64,000 nucleotides of DNA, taken from positions 1 to 64,000 of the forward strand of contig CAWUIO010000005.1 in the NCBI GenBank assembly GCA_963922455.1, given 5' to 3'. Every line of letters begins with the position of its first letter. Position 1 is the first letter of the stretch. The notes under the pieces were generated by a model. The model was not told the origin of the DNA, did no database searches, and saw only the letters and a list, made by a program, of their open reading frames with translations. The DNA comes from CAWUIO01 sp963922455. GTDB taxonomy: Bacteria > Bacteroidota > Bacteroidia > Cytophagales > Microscillaceae. Shown here in pieces: positions 26,985 through 36,123 of the stretch. The position numbers and the translations under genes were made by a program.

Positions 26985-27081
26985 TCGATTAGAAGCAGGT
27001 TCAAGCCCCATTGAGAAACTAAATGCAAGGAGCTGAGTTTATAGGATACTATTGTTAGATATCCAAATTTTGCTCTTAAGA

Positions 27082-28407
27082 ATGAATCAAGCTCTACATA
27101 TTTTTTGGTTTCGCCGAGACTTGCGCTTACACGACAATGTGGGCTTACTCCAGGCTTTACAAAGTGAGCACGCCATACTGCCTATTTTTATATTTGACCG
27201 AAATATTCTGGACAAGCTGGAAGATAAACAAGATCGGCGAGTGGAGTTTATTCACGGCGTTATTTCTGGGCTAAAAGCTCAATTACGGGCCCGGGATAGT
27301 GATTTATGGGTTTTTTACGGTAAGCCACAGGAAATTTTCCAAGAGCTGATTTCAAACCATCCCATCAAAGCCGTATTTACCAACCATGATTATGAGCCCT
27401 ACGCGCGAGAACGGGACCAAACCCTCCGAGATCTTTTAAATGAGCAAGGAATCGCCTTCCATACCTTTAAAGATCAATGCATTTTTGAGGAAAAAGAAGT
27501 TCTTTCTAAAAGCGATAGTGTTTATACCGTTTTTACCCCTTACAGCAAGGCTTGGCGTACCAAGTTTGGGCCAGCCCAAGAACCTGTAAAAATTAGTGAT
27601 ACCTTATGGCAAAACACACTGAAGCCTGAAAGCTCACAGGGCTTGATTTCGCTTGAAGAAATGGGCTTCCAAGCCACGGGGGAGGACTTCCCCCAGCATA
27701 CCGTGCAAGAAGACCTCTTAACTAACTACGATAAGCAAAGGGACTTTCCGGCTATACGAGGAACTAGCCGCCTCAGCGTTCATCTTCGTTTTGGAACGGT
27801 GAGCATCCGGGAAATGGTACAAAAAGCCCGCGAGCACAGTTTTACTTGGGAAACAGAATTGATCTGGCGAGATTTTTATATGATGATCCTGGCTAATTTT
27901 CCGCACGTCGCCCATCGCTCTTTTCGTAAGGAATATGACCATATCCCTTGGCGAAACCATGAGGAAGAATTCCAGGCATGGTGTGAGGGGCGTACGGGTT
28001 ATCCCATCGTAGATGCTGGTATGCGGGAGTTAAATCATACGGGTTTTATGCACAACCGGGTACGCATGATTACGGCCAGCTTTCTCACGAAGCATTTGCT
28101 CATCGATTGGCGCTGGGGAGAGGCCTACTTTGCTAAAAAATTACTCGACTTTGAGCTTTCTTCCAATAATGGGGGCTGGCAGTGGGCGGCCGGCTCCGGT
28201 ACAGATGCCGCTCCCTATTTCAGAATTTTTAACCCGACCACCCAGATCAAAAAGTTTGATAAAGACTTGCAGTACATCAAACAATGGATACCTGAGTTGA
28301 ACCAACTCGATTATCCGCAACCCCTGGTAGATCATAAATTTGCTCGAGAACGATGCCTTAAAACGTATAAAACGGCTCTCGAGGAAGCTAAATCTCTCAA
28401 GGCGTAG
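27082..28407 (+). CDS. phr: Class I CPD DNA photolyase
   Basis: Light-driven repair of cyclobutane pyrimidine dimers, 441 aa from the ATG at 27082. The frame is open from a TTG at 27052, but MNQALHIFWFRRDLRLHDN is the canonical beginning. The N-terminal antenna Rossmann domain has FWFRRDLRLHDN. The C-terminal FAD domain has WRDFYMMIL, GYPIVDAGMRELNHTGFMHN, RVRMITASFLTKHLLIDWRWGE and GGWQWAAGSGTDAAPYFRIFN. The last is typical of CPD photolyases of class I, with Trp residues of the electron chain present. A cryptochrome function cannot be excluded. Together with the CarH-like gene it suggests exposure to light. Confidence 0.93.
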   Translation: MNQALHIFWFRRDLRLHDNVGLLQALQSEHAILPIFIFDRNILDKLEDKQDRRVEFIHGVISGLKAQLRARDSDLWVFYGKPQEIFQELISNHPIKAVFTNHDYEPYARERDQTLRDLLNEQGIAFHTFKDQCIFEEKEVLSKSDSVYTVFTPYSKAWRTKFGPAQEPVKISDTLWQNTLKPESSQGLISLEEMGFQATGEDFPQHTVQEDLLTNYDKQRDFPAIRGTSRLSVHLRFGTVSIREMVQKAREHSFTWETELIWRDFYMMILANFPHVAHRSFRKEYDHIPWRNHEEEFQAWCEGRTGYPIVDAGMRELNHTGFMHNRVRMITASFLTKHLLIDWRWGEAYFAKKLLDFELSSNNGGWQWAAGSGTDAAPYFRIFNPTTQIKKFDKDLQYIKQWIPELNQLDYPQPLVDHKFARERCLKTYKTALEEAKSLKA

Positions 28408-28451
28408 ACTTGTTTTTGATTGTTTTTCCCAATTTTTAAATAAAACAAGTA

Positions 28452-28580
28452 GGGGCTTCCCCGCGCAATGGACTATTTTCACAAAATGAAAATTCTGTGC
28501 GCGCGGGTCGGGCTGTCGCTACTCGCCGGCCCTCGCCAAAACCAGCGGCGGGCTCAAACAGGCCGCTCCATCCCTAAGCC
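28452..28580 (-). repeat. Interspersed structured repeat, copy R5
   Basis: Tail at left, head at right (28576-28580). P1 is GGCTT/AAGCC. P3 is CCCGCGC (28460-28466) with GCGCGGG (28501-28507). Core GAGCCCGCCGCTGG and CCGGCGAGTAG. Pair C with R6, but the pair encloses the M23 gene (914 nt between heads). Confidence 0.85.
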
Positions 28581-28656
28581 ATAAAGAAATTATCTGGAGT
28601 AAATTTGAAAAACATAGCGAATACCCATTAATTAACCTTCTTACTATATATGGATT

Positions 28657-29355
28657 ATGAGCCCTTCTCATGAGCAACTAGTACACAGCTTAAAAGCCCA
28701 GAGCGGAGCGTTTGCTTCGGTAGTTCCCCCCGATTTGCGTAAGGAAAAAGTTTTAATAATGGATTTTACCAGCAAGAATCCCGATCTAAAAGATTTTGAC
28801 CTGAGCGATGTTCGCCTGATGAGCTCCTATATTTTTGATCTAATTGAGAAAGCTGGGGCCGTAGCGGGAGCGGGTGGCTACAACGAGGAGCGTAGTGTCT
28901 ATCAAAAAAGTGCCGTTTTTGACCTGGAAGGAGGTTCCCGTTCCATCCATCTGGGCATCGATATCTGGATGCCGGCCAAGACGACACTCTACTGTCCTTG
29001 GGAAGCCCGACTGCACAGTTTTCAAGACAATGCCCATTTTGGAGACTATGGCCCTACCCTGATTCTAGAACACGAGCTAGAAACCCAAAGATTTTATACG
29101 CTCTATGGTCACCTTAGCCGGGAAAGTTTAGAAGGTAAATCTGTTGGTATGCGTATCCAAAAAGGCGAAGCATTGGGAGCTATTGGAGATGTAGAAGTAA
29201 ACGGTCATTGGGCCCCACATCTGCATTTTCAAGTAATGCGTGATATGCTGGGTAGGCAAGGCGATTTCATAGGGGTTGCTCCCAATAAGGAGCGGGATTA
29301 CTGGCTTGATATATGTCCTGATGCCAATTTAATCTTAGAGATCCCAGGACTTTAA
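28657..29355 (+). CDS. Standalone M23 (LytM)-type peptidase domain protein without export signal
   Basis: A 232-aa protein. The M23 domain lies at about 85-200 with all zinc and catalytic positions: H98-L-G-I-D102 (ligands), H152 in YGHLS, H188-L-H190 (H190 ligand). There is no signal peptide and no transmembrane segment. The sequence is closest in style to the M23 module of large multidomain enzymes that join a phosphotransferase, M23 and aminotransferase: NAHFGDYGPTLILEH, FYTLYGHLSRESL and WAPHLHFQVM. This suggests a derived, cytoplasmic function rather than cell-wall cutting (inference). It is the only gene between repeats R5 and R6. Confidence 0.82.
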   Translation: MSPSHEQLVHSLKAQSGAFASVVPPDLRKEKVLIMDFTSKNPDLKDFDLSDVRLMSSYIFDLIEKAGAVAGAGGYNEERSVYQKSAVFDLEGGSRSIHLGIDIWMPAKTTLYCPWEARLHSFQDNAHFGDYGPTLILEHELETQRFYTLYGHLSRESLEGKSVGMRIQKGEALGAIGDVEVNGHWAPHLHFQVMRDMLGRQGDFIGVAPNKERDYWLDICPDANLILEIPGL

Positions 29356-29494
29356 GAAACTACTTAACGGTGATCCCCTGGGGCGACAAAGAACCCTTTT
29401 TTGCCGACAAAACCCAAACACGAACAATTTCTAAGGTTTCTTTAATTGAATATAGATTTGGATTTAATTACATGATAAACCATTGGTTTCTAAT

Positions 29495-29623
29495 GGCTTA
29501 GGGATGGAACGGCCTGTTTGAGCCCGCCGCTGGAAGTGCGTTGGCCGGCGAGTAGTGACAGCCCGACCCGCGCCGGCACATTTTTATTTTTAATTAGCCC
29601 CGTTTTTAGCGCGGGGAAGCCCC
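29495..29623 (+). repeat. Interspersed structured repeat, copy R6
   Basis: Head at left (29495-29499 GGCTT), tail AAGCC at 29617-29621. P3 is CCCGCGC (29567-29573) with GCGCGGG (29609-29615). Core GAGCCCGCCGCTGG and GGCCGGCGAGTAGTGACAG. Fills most of the gap between the M23 gene and the convergent receptor gene; the remaining bases (29356-29494) show nothing recognisable. Confidence 0.85.
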
Positions 29624-29680
29624 TAGGAACGTTTTTTTCTGGGATAAAGTACTCCCATTTAATCTTAGGTCCAGGTTTTA

Positions 29681-32494
29681 TCAAAAACTAAAATCCAATT
29701 CAAACCCAAACCGGGTAGTGGCTGGGGTATTAAATAAATCCATCCCCAGGCCACTGTCATAGCCTAAAAGCCTATTTAGGGGGTCAATGCCTTCGTAAGC
29801 AGTCCATAGCAAAATGTTTTCGGCAAACATTCTGACTTGTAAATCGAAGCTGCCTTCTCCCAATACCTCCTTGAGTTGATACCCTATGCTGATCTGTTTG
29901 ATTCTCAACCAAGAGGCATCTTGAATATTTTCTTCTCCTACTCCAGCCCATCCGTAACGTGTCCAACGATTGCTGAAGACATTTTGATTGGGATCGGCAA
30001 AATCAACGGGGGTTTGATTGGGCAATCCGTCAAAATCAATTCCTGGGAAAACAAAGTCTTGAATATTCCGCTGATCTGCTGTAAGTTGGGAGCGTCCTAC
30101 AAAGTTTAACACAGCCTGCGTACCGTTCCAAACATCACCTCCGTGTTTATACTCTAAGTCTAACTGAATCCTAAACGCACGCAGATGTAGTGAATTAGAT
30201 AAAAAAAGTGTCCAATCGGGATGTGGATTACCAATCACCTCCGCATTAAAACTGGATACCGGAAAGCCTTGATCATCGATAATCTGGTTTTCTCCGCTAT
30301 TGTCCATGGCATACACCGATCCTACAAGCGCTCCGTACACTTCTTCATTTCTAGCCACGGCCAGGACATCGCTAAATCCACCTAGGTTAATTAAGCCTTG
30401 TTTTTCAATCCCGATGTCGCGCACTACTGGCCGATAAATACTCCAGGTGATAGCACTTCTAAATTTATCAGACTGTATAGCAAGCGCGAGCTCTCCCCCT
30501 TTGGTTTGTAATGTCCCGATGTTGTCAATGGGGCTAAATAAAAAAAATTGTTGGACTACCTCGAGTAGATCCTTTATCGTCTGCTGATAATATCCTGCTT
30601 TCAGATCAATTTGCAGGTCCTTTTTTCCTAAACCGAGCCAAATATTAAAATCCCAAAGACGTACCCGTTCGGGAGCTACGTTAGGGTTGAAAAAAATCTC
30701 CCGGTCTTCAAAGTAAGAGGAATAGTTATTAACCCCAACAAATTGAGTGTTGTAGCCCCAACGATCGTAGAGTAAAGGGGCTTGCCTAAGACCTCGGGAA
30801 TAACTCGTGCTCAACTCAAACTTCCGCACCCTCCCTAAGCCCTTAGAAATACGGGCCAAATCCCAGGAAATCTCGGATTTGCCCAGTCCAAACCCTCTAC
30901 TTGCTTTATCCAGGCTTGGGGTGAAATAACCCTCTGGCCGCAGCAGGGCCCTAAACCCTTGGGCGGGGATTGTCCATTCCCAGGCATAGTAATACCGATG
31001 AACCCAACGGTCTACTCTTCCAATAAAGGCTTCTTGGTTGGAGATGGCTTGAGCTCGAGATAAACCTGCGTTGAGCGGAAAGCCTGAGCCATCCCAGCGG
31101 TCTAGATAATTATCTTCAAACGCCAAGGAATACCCGTACTCGCTTGACATGCGCCCTTTGCTTACCCGATGCCACTGGATAATACGATTAGACCATTTAA
31201 TCAAGCGGCGTGTATTATTCCTTTCGGTAAGCCGGCCCTCAAAACTTCCTTCCGACTCGGGTACTAAACCAAAACGATCATTTCTCTTGCTAAAACTGCC
31301 TTCGAGATGATGATTCAACCATACATTTTTCCAGCGATAAGAGAAACTTAGTCTACTTTCAAGGGCTTCAAACTCCTGAAAATCAGGCATGGTGTTGATC
31401 AATGCATAAGGATTATCGGCTACCTCGGGGGCATAGCTCCGAAATCGGCCATCCGGAAGCCGCCAAGCGCTTTCATTTTCTCGGGCATCCTTAGGGTCCA
31501 GGCCATTGGCAATATCAAAAGTTGCCGGGCTCCGGTACACCTCCCCGATGATGCTCGTCCAATTGGCTCCTTTTTGGGGAAGGTCACTCCTGTGCTTTTG
31601 ATAGGAGGCTTGCAGCCTGACATCCAGGTTTTTACGGGTTTTTGCCTGCCAAAAACCCCCTACTTGTAATCGGTGCTCCTCACTGCCCGGTATAATTTTA
31701 GGAAGCCAGGCCTGGTGCAGGCTAATGCCACTAAACGTTTCTCTTCTTCCCATACGAAACAATTGCAGGGTATTTTCTACCAGTCCGCCCAATCGGAAAA
31801 AAGACTTTGCATCGTAGGCCCGGGCGGGGACTCCATTTCCTTGACCTTGGCCCACCAAGCGGCCAGAGGCATCAAAATCGGTAGGGTTACCATCAAACTC
31901 CAGGCTAGCTAAGGGGGGGCCCCAACTAAACGTTTCCAGGTCTTCAGGGCCAAAATAAGTCAATGAGCCAAAGGAAGGGCGTCCCGAAGCGTAGTCATTT
32001 TGTAATTCGGGCAAACGATTTATTTTGTCGAGTGCCCAACGGCTGCGGTAGTGGCCATACCATCGGGGTTTTTCTACATTATTGAAAGCATAATGCATCA
32101 TGCGTTTTTGGGAAATATCGGCTTGCTTCGAGTTGGGGTAACGATTTCCTTCGTAGACGTTTTGAAATTCGCGGGAGGATTGACTAGGTTTAATTTCTTT
32201 TAGTGGCGAACTCCATTCTAATGCATTATCTGAAAGGGCCTCTATTTGGAAACTAATCATCTCAAAACCAGCATACTCCATGTCAATCCAAGTCCCTACA
32301 TCTCCCTCAACAGCATAAAAGCCTCTTGAGTTGGTAACACTCCCCACTGAGCTTCCTCGCGGATGCACCCAAACCCCCTCCAATGGCAAACCACTTGTTG
32401 GATCGAGGACATAACCTTGTATCACTTGTTTTTGAGCAAAAAGAGAAGGAATAAAAAGCCCCAAGGCGAGGCAGAGAAGGGTATATTTTTTCAT
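29681..32494 (-). CDS. SusC-like TonB-dependent receptor, apparently without a normal plug
   Basis: Outer-membrane beta-barrel of about 937 aa from the ATG at 32494, where MKKYTLLCLALGLFIPSLFA forms a clear signal peptide. An in-frame ATG at 32704 would add 70 residues of no obvious kind. A carboxypeptidase-D-like regulatory domain follows (VIQGYVLDPTSGLPLEGVWV, about 20-105). The large barrel ends in FGFELDFSF with a terminal Phe. The TonB plug that SusC proteins carry after the regulatory domain, with RIRG-type motifs, was not found; the region reads directly as barrel-like and Trp-rich. No susD partner is adjacent. Substrate unknown. Confidence 0.78.
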   Translation of the reverse strand: MKKYTLLCLALGLFIPSLFAQKQVIQGYVLDPTSGLPLEGVWVHPRGSSVGSVTNSRGFYAVEGDVGTWIDMEYAGFEMISFQIEALSDNALEWSSPLKEIKPSQSSREFQNVYEGNRYPNSKQADISQKRMMHYAFNNVEKPRWYGHYRSRWALDKINRLPELQNDYASGRPSFGSLTYFGPEDLETFSWGPPLASLEFDGNPTDFDASGRLVGQGQGNGVPARAYDAKSFFRLGGLVENTLQLFRMGRRETFSGISLHQAWLPKIIPGSEEHRLQVGGFWQAKTRKNLDVRLQASYQKHRSDLPQKGANWTSIIGEVYRSPATFDIANGLDPKDARENESAWRLPDGRFRSYAPEVADNPYALINTMPDFQEFEALESRLSFSYRWKNVWLNHHLEGSFSKRNDRFGLVPESEGSFEGRLTERNNTRRLIKWSNRIIQWHRVSKGRMSSEYGYSLAFEDNYLDRWDGSGFPLNAGLSRAQAISNQEAFIGRVDRWVHRYYYAWEWTIPAQGFRALLRPEGYFTPSLDKASRGFGLGKSEISWDLARISKGLGRVRKFELSTSYSRGLRQAPLLYDRWGYNTQFVGVNNYSSYFEDREIFFNPNVAPERVRLWDFNIWLGLGKKDLQIDLKAGYYQQTIKDLLEVVQQFFLFSPIDNIGTLQTKGGELALAIQSDKFRSAITWSIYRPVVRDIGIEKQGLINLGGFSDVLAVARNEEVYGALVGSVYAMDNSGENQIIDDQGFPVSSFNAEVIGNPHPDWTLFLSNSLHLRAFRIQLDLEYKHGGDVWNGTQAVLNFVGRSQLTADQRNIQDFVFPGIDFDGLPNQTPVDFADPNQNVFSNRWTRYGWAGVGEENIQDASWLRIKQISIGYQLKEVLGEGSFDLQVRMFAENILLWTAYEGIDPLNRLLGYDSGLGMDLFNTPATTRFGFELDFSF

Positions 32495-32745
32495 AGATTT
32501 GATTAATCCTTTTAAAACAAGGGGGCTTGTCCACAATTCCTGGATATCACGAGCAATTTTTTCCAAAGGAAGCCTCAGGTCAAGGTCTTCTGGTGTATTT
32601 ATAAGACTTATTACATCATTGCTCCCCTCAATACAAGGAGGAGCTTGGCAAACTACTCTGAGCTTTTGATTGTCTATAGTATAAGGTGTACAAGATACCT
32701 TCAAATTTTAGAAATTCTAATTTTTTAATTTTAATAGCTACTCGA

Positions 32746-33249
32746 ATGCATGCTACTAAAAACGATTTAAGCGAAACTACGCGTCAATCCATGATTACTA
32801 GGTTGCAGGCTCATCTGGCCGATGGCATTGACCTGATCTACCAGGCTAAGCAGGCTCACTGGAATGTCAAAGGGCCCAGCTTTAAAGAACTGCACGAATT
32901 ATTTGATGAGCTATACGACGAAGTGCGTGAATATACCGACATGATTGCCGAGCGTTTGGTTTCACTAGGGGGACAAGCCCACGGAACGGTCCGCGTTTCG
33001 GCCGCCAACAGCCGCTTAGCCGAATATCCCTTGGATTTGGTGCATCAAGAAGGACACATCGAGGCGATTGCTTCGGCTGTCGCTCTTTTTGCTAAGCACA
33101 CCCGGGCTTCGATTTCGGCTAGTTCAGACTTAGGCGATGAAGCAAGCGCCGATTTATTTACCGAAATTACCCGCGGCCTGGATAAAACCTTGTGGATGAT
33201 TGAGGCTTCTTCTTCCAAAGTGGGCAAGGAAGAGTTCAAAACGGCATAA
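32746..33249 (+). CDS. dps: Dps-family ferritin-like DNA-protection protein
   Basis: A 167-aa protein from the ATG at 32746. An earlier in-frame ATG at 32686 would overlap the divergent receptor gene, and MHATKNDLSETTRQSM is the usual beginning. It is a four-helix ferritin-like subunit of a 12-mer. The ferroxidase site is visible in AHWNVKGPSFKELHELFDE, followed by LYDEVREYTDMIAERLVSLG. The family oxidises Fe2+ with H2O2 and shields DNA in starvation and oxidative stress. It is transcribed alone, and a strong terminator follows. Confidence 0.93.
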   Translation: MHATKNDLSETTRQSMITRLQAHLADGIDLIYQAKQAHWNVKGPSFKELHELFDELYDEVREYTDMIAERLVSLGGQAHGTVRVSAANSRLAEYPLDLVHQEGHIEAIASAVALFAKHTRASISASSDLGDEASADLFTEITRGLDKTLWMIEASSSKVGKEEFKTA

Positions 33250-33271
33250 AATATCTATTTCCCATTTTAAA

Positions 33272-33299
33272 AAGCTGGATTTCGGTCCGGCTTTTTTTT
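33272..33299 (+). terminator. Terminator of dps
   Basis: AGCTGGA/TCCGGCT stem (one G-T pair) with a 6-nt loop, followed by eight T. Confidence 0.85.
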
Positions 33300-33426
33300 G
33301 TCCTGTATAAAAGGAGCCTCGGAGCATCGAGCCCGTAATTTTCCCTAGCAAATATAAGATGAGATAAAGGTAGCGTTTCATCTGAACCAAAAATACGGCG
33401 ACGGACGCTTCTCTCTCTTTTCGAGA

Positions 33427-33577
33427 GGCATAGGGATGGAAGCCCGAAGGGGGGAGACCCCGCAGCCTTGAGCAGCGAAGCGGAACAAGGCGAGGAGGCT
33501 CCACGCGTAGCGCGACAGCCCGACCCGCCGGGCAGGTTTTTCCATTTTGCCCAGATCTTGTCGAGCGGGGATGCCCC
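33427..33577 (+). repeat. Interspersed structured repeat, divergent copy R7 (unpaired)
   Basis: Head GGCATAGGGATGG (GGCAT instead of GGCTT), tail GGGGATGCCCC (ATGCC instead of AAGCC). The two changes are complementary, so P1 is kept. P3 is CCCGC (33524-33528) with GCGGG (33565-33569). The middle is replaced by another hairpin, GCCTTG/CAAGGC. No partner copy is seen on the left (33300-33426 shows nothing recognisable). This is the most diverged copy. Confidence 0.72.
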
Positions 33578-33608
33578 TAACGTGTCATTCCTCGATATAG
33601 GGCATCGA

Positions 33609-34139
33609 TCAAGTTACGTCTTTAGCGTTTTCCATAAACCAAGAAGCATACTTGGGATAGGCATGGGCGATACGCTCAATCTCACTGCTGGTAAATTCGC
33701 CGACTGGCTTGAGAAATTTAGCGGGATTGCCTGCCCAAATCTGCCCTGCCTCAATAATGGTGTTTTGCAAGACTATGGCTCCGGCCCCGATGATCGAGCC
33801 ACTCTTGACAAGGACACCATCCATCACGATGGCTCCCATACCAATCAAAACATTGTCTTCGATGGTGCATCCGTGTACGATAGCATTATGGGCAATGGAA
33901 ACATTGTTGCCGATATTGGTTTCTGTACGTTGGTAGGTCGCGTGAATTACGGCCCCATCTTGGACATTGACCCGGTCGCCCATGCGGATGGGGCTCACAT
34001 CCCCGCGCACGACTGCGTTAAACCAAATGCTACATTGCTCGCCCATGCGTACTTGCCCCACTACGGTGGCATTTTCGGCTAAGTAGCAGTCCTTTCCAAT
34101 TTGCGGTTCGAAACCCCGCACCGATTTGATAAGTGCCAT
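33609..34139 (-). CDS. Gamma-carbonic anhydrase family protein (YrdA/CaiE/PaaY-like)
   Basis: A 176-aa left-handed beta-helix protein built of hexapeptide repeats (for example TNIGNNVSIAHNAIV and DNVLIGMGAIVMDG). The start chosen at 34139 gives MALIKSVRG; an ATG at 34154 adds five residues. The His triad is visible as H in VIHATYQ, then 17 residues, then H in IAHNAIVH and H four residues later, as in gamma-class zinc sites. Activity is not certain, since many YrdA-type members bind metal without proven anhydrase activity. Divergent from the oxidoreductase gene. Confidence 0.9.
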   Translation of the reverse strand: MALIKSVRGFEPQIGKDCYLAENATVVGQVRMGEQCSIWFNAVVRGDVSPIRMGDRVNVQDGAVIHATYQRTETNIGNNVSIAHNAIVHGCTIEDNVLIGMGAIVMDGVLVKSGSIIGAGAIVLQNTIIEAGQIWAGNPAKFLKPVGEFTSSEIERIAHAYPKYASWFMENAKDVT

Positions 34140-34215
34140 AAATATTGAATTCAAATTATTTTCTTTAACTTAAAAAACATTCGGCAATTCCAAAAACCAA
34201 AGCGAAACCGAAAAA

Positions 34216-35220
34216 ATGAAATCCTATTCTGAAAAAATTCGCTGGGGCATTGTGGGTACGGGGGCTATCGCCCGAGAATTTGCTAGCGACCTCCTGCTAG
34301 TTCCCGATGCGGAATTGCTGGCGGTCGGCTCTCGAAAACAAGCTAGTGCCGATGCCTTCGCGCAAAACTGGGGAGTGCCCCGGGCTTACCCTTCTTATGA
34401 GGCCTTGGCCCAAGATCCTGATTTGGATGCTCTCTATATTGCCACCCCTCATAGCCTGCATCGGGAAAATACCCTCTTGGGTTTGGACAACGGAAAAGCC
34501 ATCCTGACGGAAAAGCCCTTTGCCATGAATACATTTCAAGCAGAAGAGATGTTTGCCAAAGCCCGGGAAAATGCATGCTTTGTGATGGAAGCTTTTTGGA
34601 CCCGTTTTCTCCCCTCTTTTCAATTGGCCGATCAACTGGTGAAGGAAGGAAAAATTGGTAAGGTACAAGCTGTGCTGGCAGACTTTGGTTTTCCGGCTCC
34701 TTATCATCCTGAATCTAGGCTTTTTGATCCGGCCCTGGGTGGGGGTTCACTTTTGGACGTAGGGCTCTACCCGGTTTTTGTGGCTTTGCATTTTTTGGGG
34801 GCCCCTCATCGTATTGAGGCCCGGGCCAGTTTGACTCCTACTGGGGTAGACAAACAATTAGGCATTACATTTAGCTATAAACGTGGTGCTATTGCCAACC
34901 TGTTTTCATCGCTGGGTGCATTAAGTCCTAGCGAAGCCCATATCTGTGGTACAGAAGGGCGGCTAGTTTTAGGTCCTGATTTTTACGGAGGGCGGAGTCG
35001 GGTGAAGCTGTACCGCTTGAACGATTTTTACGAACCAGAATTTGCCCACGAGGGCTTGGGCTACCAGTATGAGGTGAAAGAAGTACATCGATGTTTACGG
35101 GCGGGACTTTTGGAAAGTCCCCTTAGACGAGCAGAAGATACCTTATTATTAATGGAAACTTTAGATGAGATTCGGGATATATCCGGAATTCGGTATCGGG
35201 GTATCGACTCGATGCCCTGA
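34216..35220 (+). CDS. Gfo/Idh/MocA-family oxidoreductase
   Basis: A 334-aa NAD(P)-dependent oxidoreductase of the glucose-fructose/trans-dihydrodiol dehydrogenase type. The Rossmann motif is GIVGTGAIA (11-19) and the hallmark is EKP (99-101). The C-terminal alpha/beta domain (about 125-330) has GGSLLDVGLYPVFVALHFLG. This DVG-Y-P spacing is shared with the dihydrodiol dehydrogenase/D-xylose dehydrogenase subgroup. The substrate cannot be told. It is followed after 30 bases by a same-strand SDR, so the two may act together. Confidence 0.9.
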   Translation: MKSYSEKIRWGIVGTGAIAREFASDLLLVPDAELLAVGSRKQASADAFAQNWGVPRAYPSYEALAQDPDLDALYIATPHSLHRENTLLGLDNGKAILTEKPFAMNTFQAEEMFAKARENACFVMEAFWTRFLPSFQLADQLVKEGKIGKVQAVLADFGFPAPYHPESRLFDPALGGGSLLDVGLYPVFVALHFLGAPHRIEARASLTPTGVDKQLGITFSYKRGAIANLFSSLGALSPSEAHICGTEGRLVLGPDFYGGRSRVKLYRLNDFYEPEFAHEGLGYQYEVKEVHRCLRAGLLESPLRRAEDTLLLMETLDEIRDISGIRYRGIDSMP

Positions 35221-35250
35221 TTATTCGAGGTAAAGGAATGCTAGATTCTT

Positions 35251-36123
35251 ATGAATAAACCCATGAAAGACAAAGTCTGCCTCATCAGCGGGGCCAATTC
35301 GGGTATAGGCAAAGTGATGAGCCTTGAGCTGGCCCGTCGCGGGGCCCATATTTTAATGCTTTGCCGGAATGAAGAAAAAGCCGAGCAGGCCCGCCGGGAG
35401 ATTTTAGATGAAATTGGTGAGGGACAATTAGAAATCCTATTGGCCGATTTGTCTAAGCAAAAGGAAGTACGAGGAGTAATAGAGAAGGTCCGGTCCAAAA
35501 ACACGCACGTGGATGTATTGATCAACAATGCGGGTTTTATAGGCCTTCCCTATCGAGTGGTCACCGAGGATGGTATGGAAAGTACCTTTGCCGTCAATCA
35601 CATGGCTCCCTTCATGCTAAGCCTTGAGCTCTTCCCCTTATTAGAAAAGTCGGAACAGGGCCGCATTGTCAATGTAAGTTCGGAAGCCCATCGCTTTGTT
35701 AGCTTTGATAGTAAGGATTTACAGATGGAAATGGGCTACTCCAATTTTACGGCTTACAATTTATCCAAGCTTTGTAATATCTTGTTTACGCTGGAGTTTT
35801 CACGAAGGTTAGAGCAAAGCCCCGTAACGGTCAACTGTTTCCATCCTGGCGGAGTAGCTACTAATTTTGCCAAGGAGTCATCGGGCTTCATCCATCAAGT
35901 ATTCAAATATGCCCGCCCTTTCTTACTAAGTCCGGAAAAGGGGGCGCAAACGGGGATTTACTTAGCCACTGATCCCGATTTGTCCCAAACCAGTGGGAAA
36001 TACTACATTAAAACGCGGGAGAAAAAGCCTAGTCGCATTGCCCGTGACCGACTCTTTGCCAAACAACTTTGGGATAAAAGCCTCGAGTGGGGGAAAGTGG
36101 AAGATCCTTTTAGTAAAAAATGA
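35251..36123 (+). CDS. Short-chain dehydrogenase/reductase (retinol-dehydrogenase-like)
   Basis: A 290-aa classical SDR with cofactor motif SGANSGIG (13-20), NNAG (92-95), catalytic S (143/144 in NVSSEAH), and Y169-x3-K173 (YNLSK). The longer C-terminus and the NAGxxxxPYRVTEDGMESTFAVNH style fit the retinol/WW-domain oxidoreductase group; the true substrate is unknown. The stop codon TGA is the first base triplet of a TGACCA(A/G)CCTGTCA element that recurs 34 bases later. Confidence 0.9.
   Translation: MNKPMKDKVCLISGANSGIGKVMSLELARRGAHILMLCRNEEKAEQARREILDEIGEGQLEILLADLSKQKEVRGVIEKVRSKNTHVDVLINNAGFIGLPYRVVTEDGMESTFAVNHMAPFMLSLELFPLLEKSEQGRIVNVSSEAHRFVSFDSKDLQMEMGYSNFTAYNLSKLCNILFTLEFSRRLEQSPVTVNCFHPGGVATNFAKESSGFIHQVFKYARPFLLSPEKGAQTGIYLATDPDLSQTSGKYYIKTREKKPSRIARDRLFAKQLWDKSLEWGKVEDPFSKK

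Noticed and set aside
32495..32704. A separate small gene encoded by the 70-codon N-terminal extension of the SusC-like frame
   Set aside because: No stop separates it from the receptor and I see no domain; it is better viewed as upstream open frame before the true start at 32494.
33300..33426. A left partner for repeat R7
   Set aside because: There is an AGGAGCC-like segment near 33311 but no head, no P3 and no core, so R7 is treated as unpaired.
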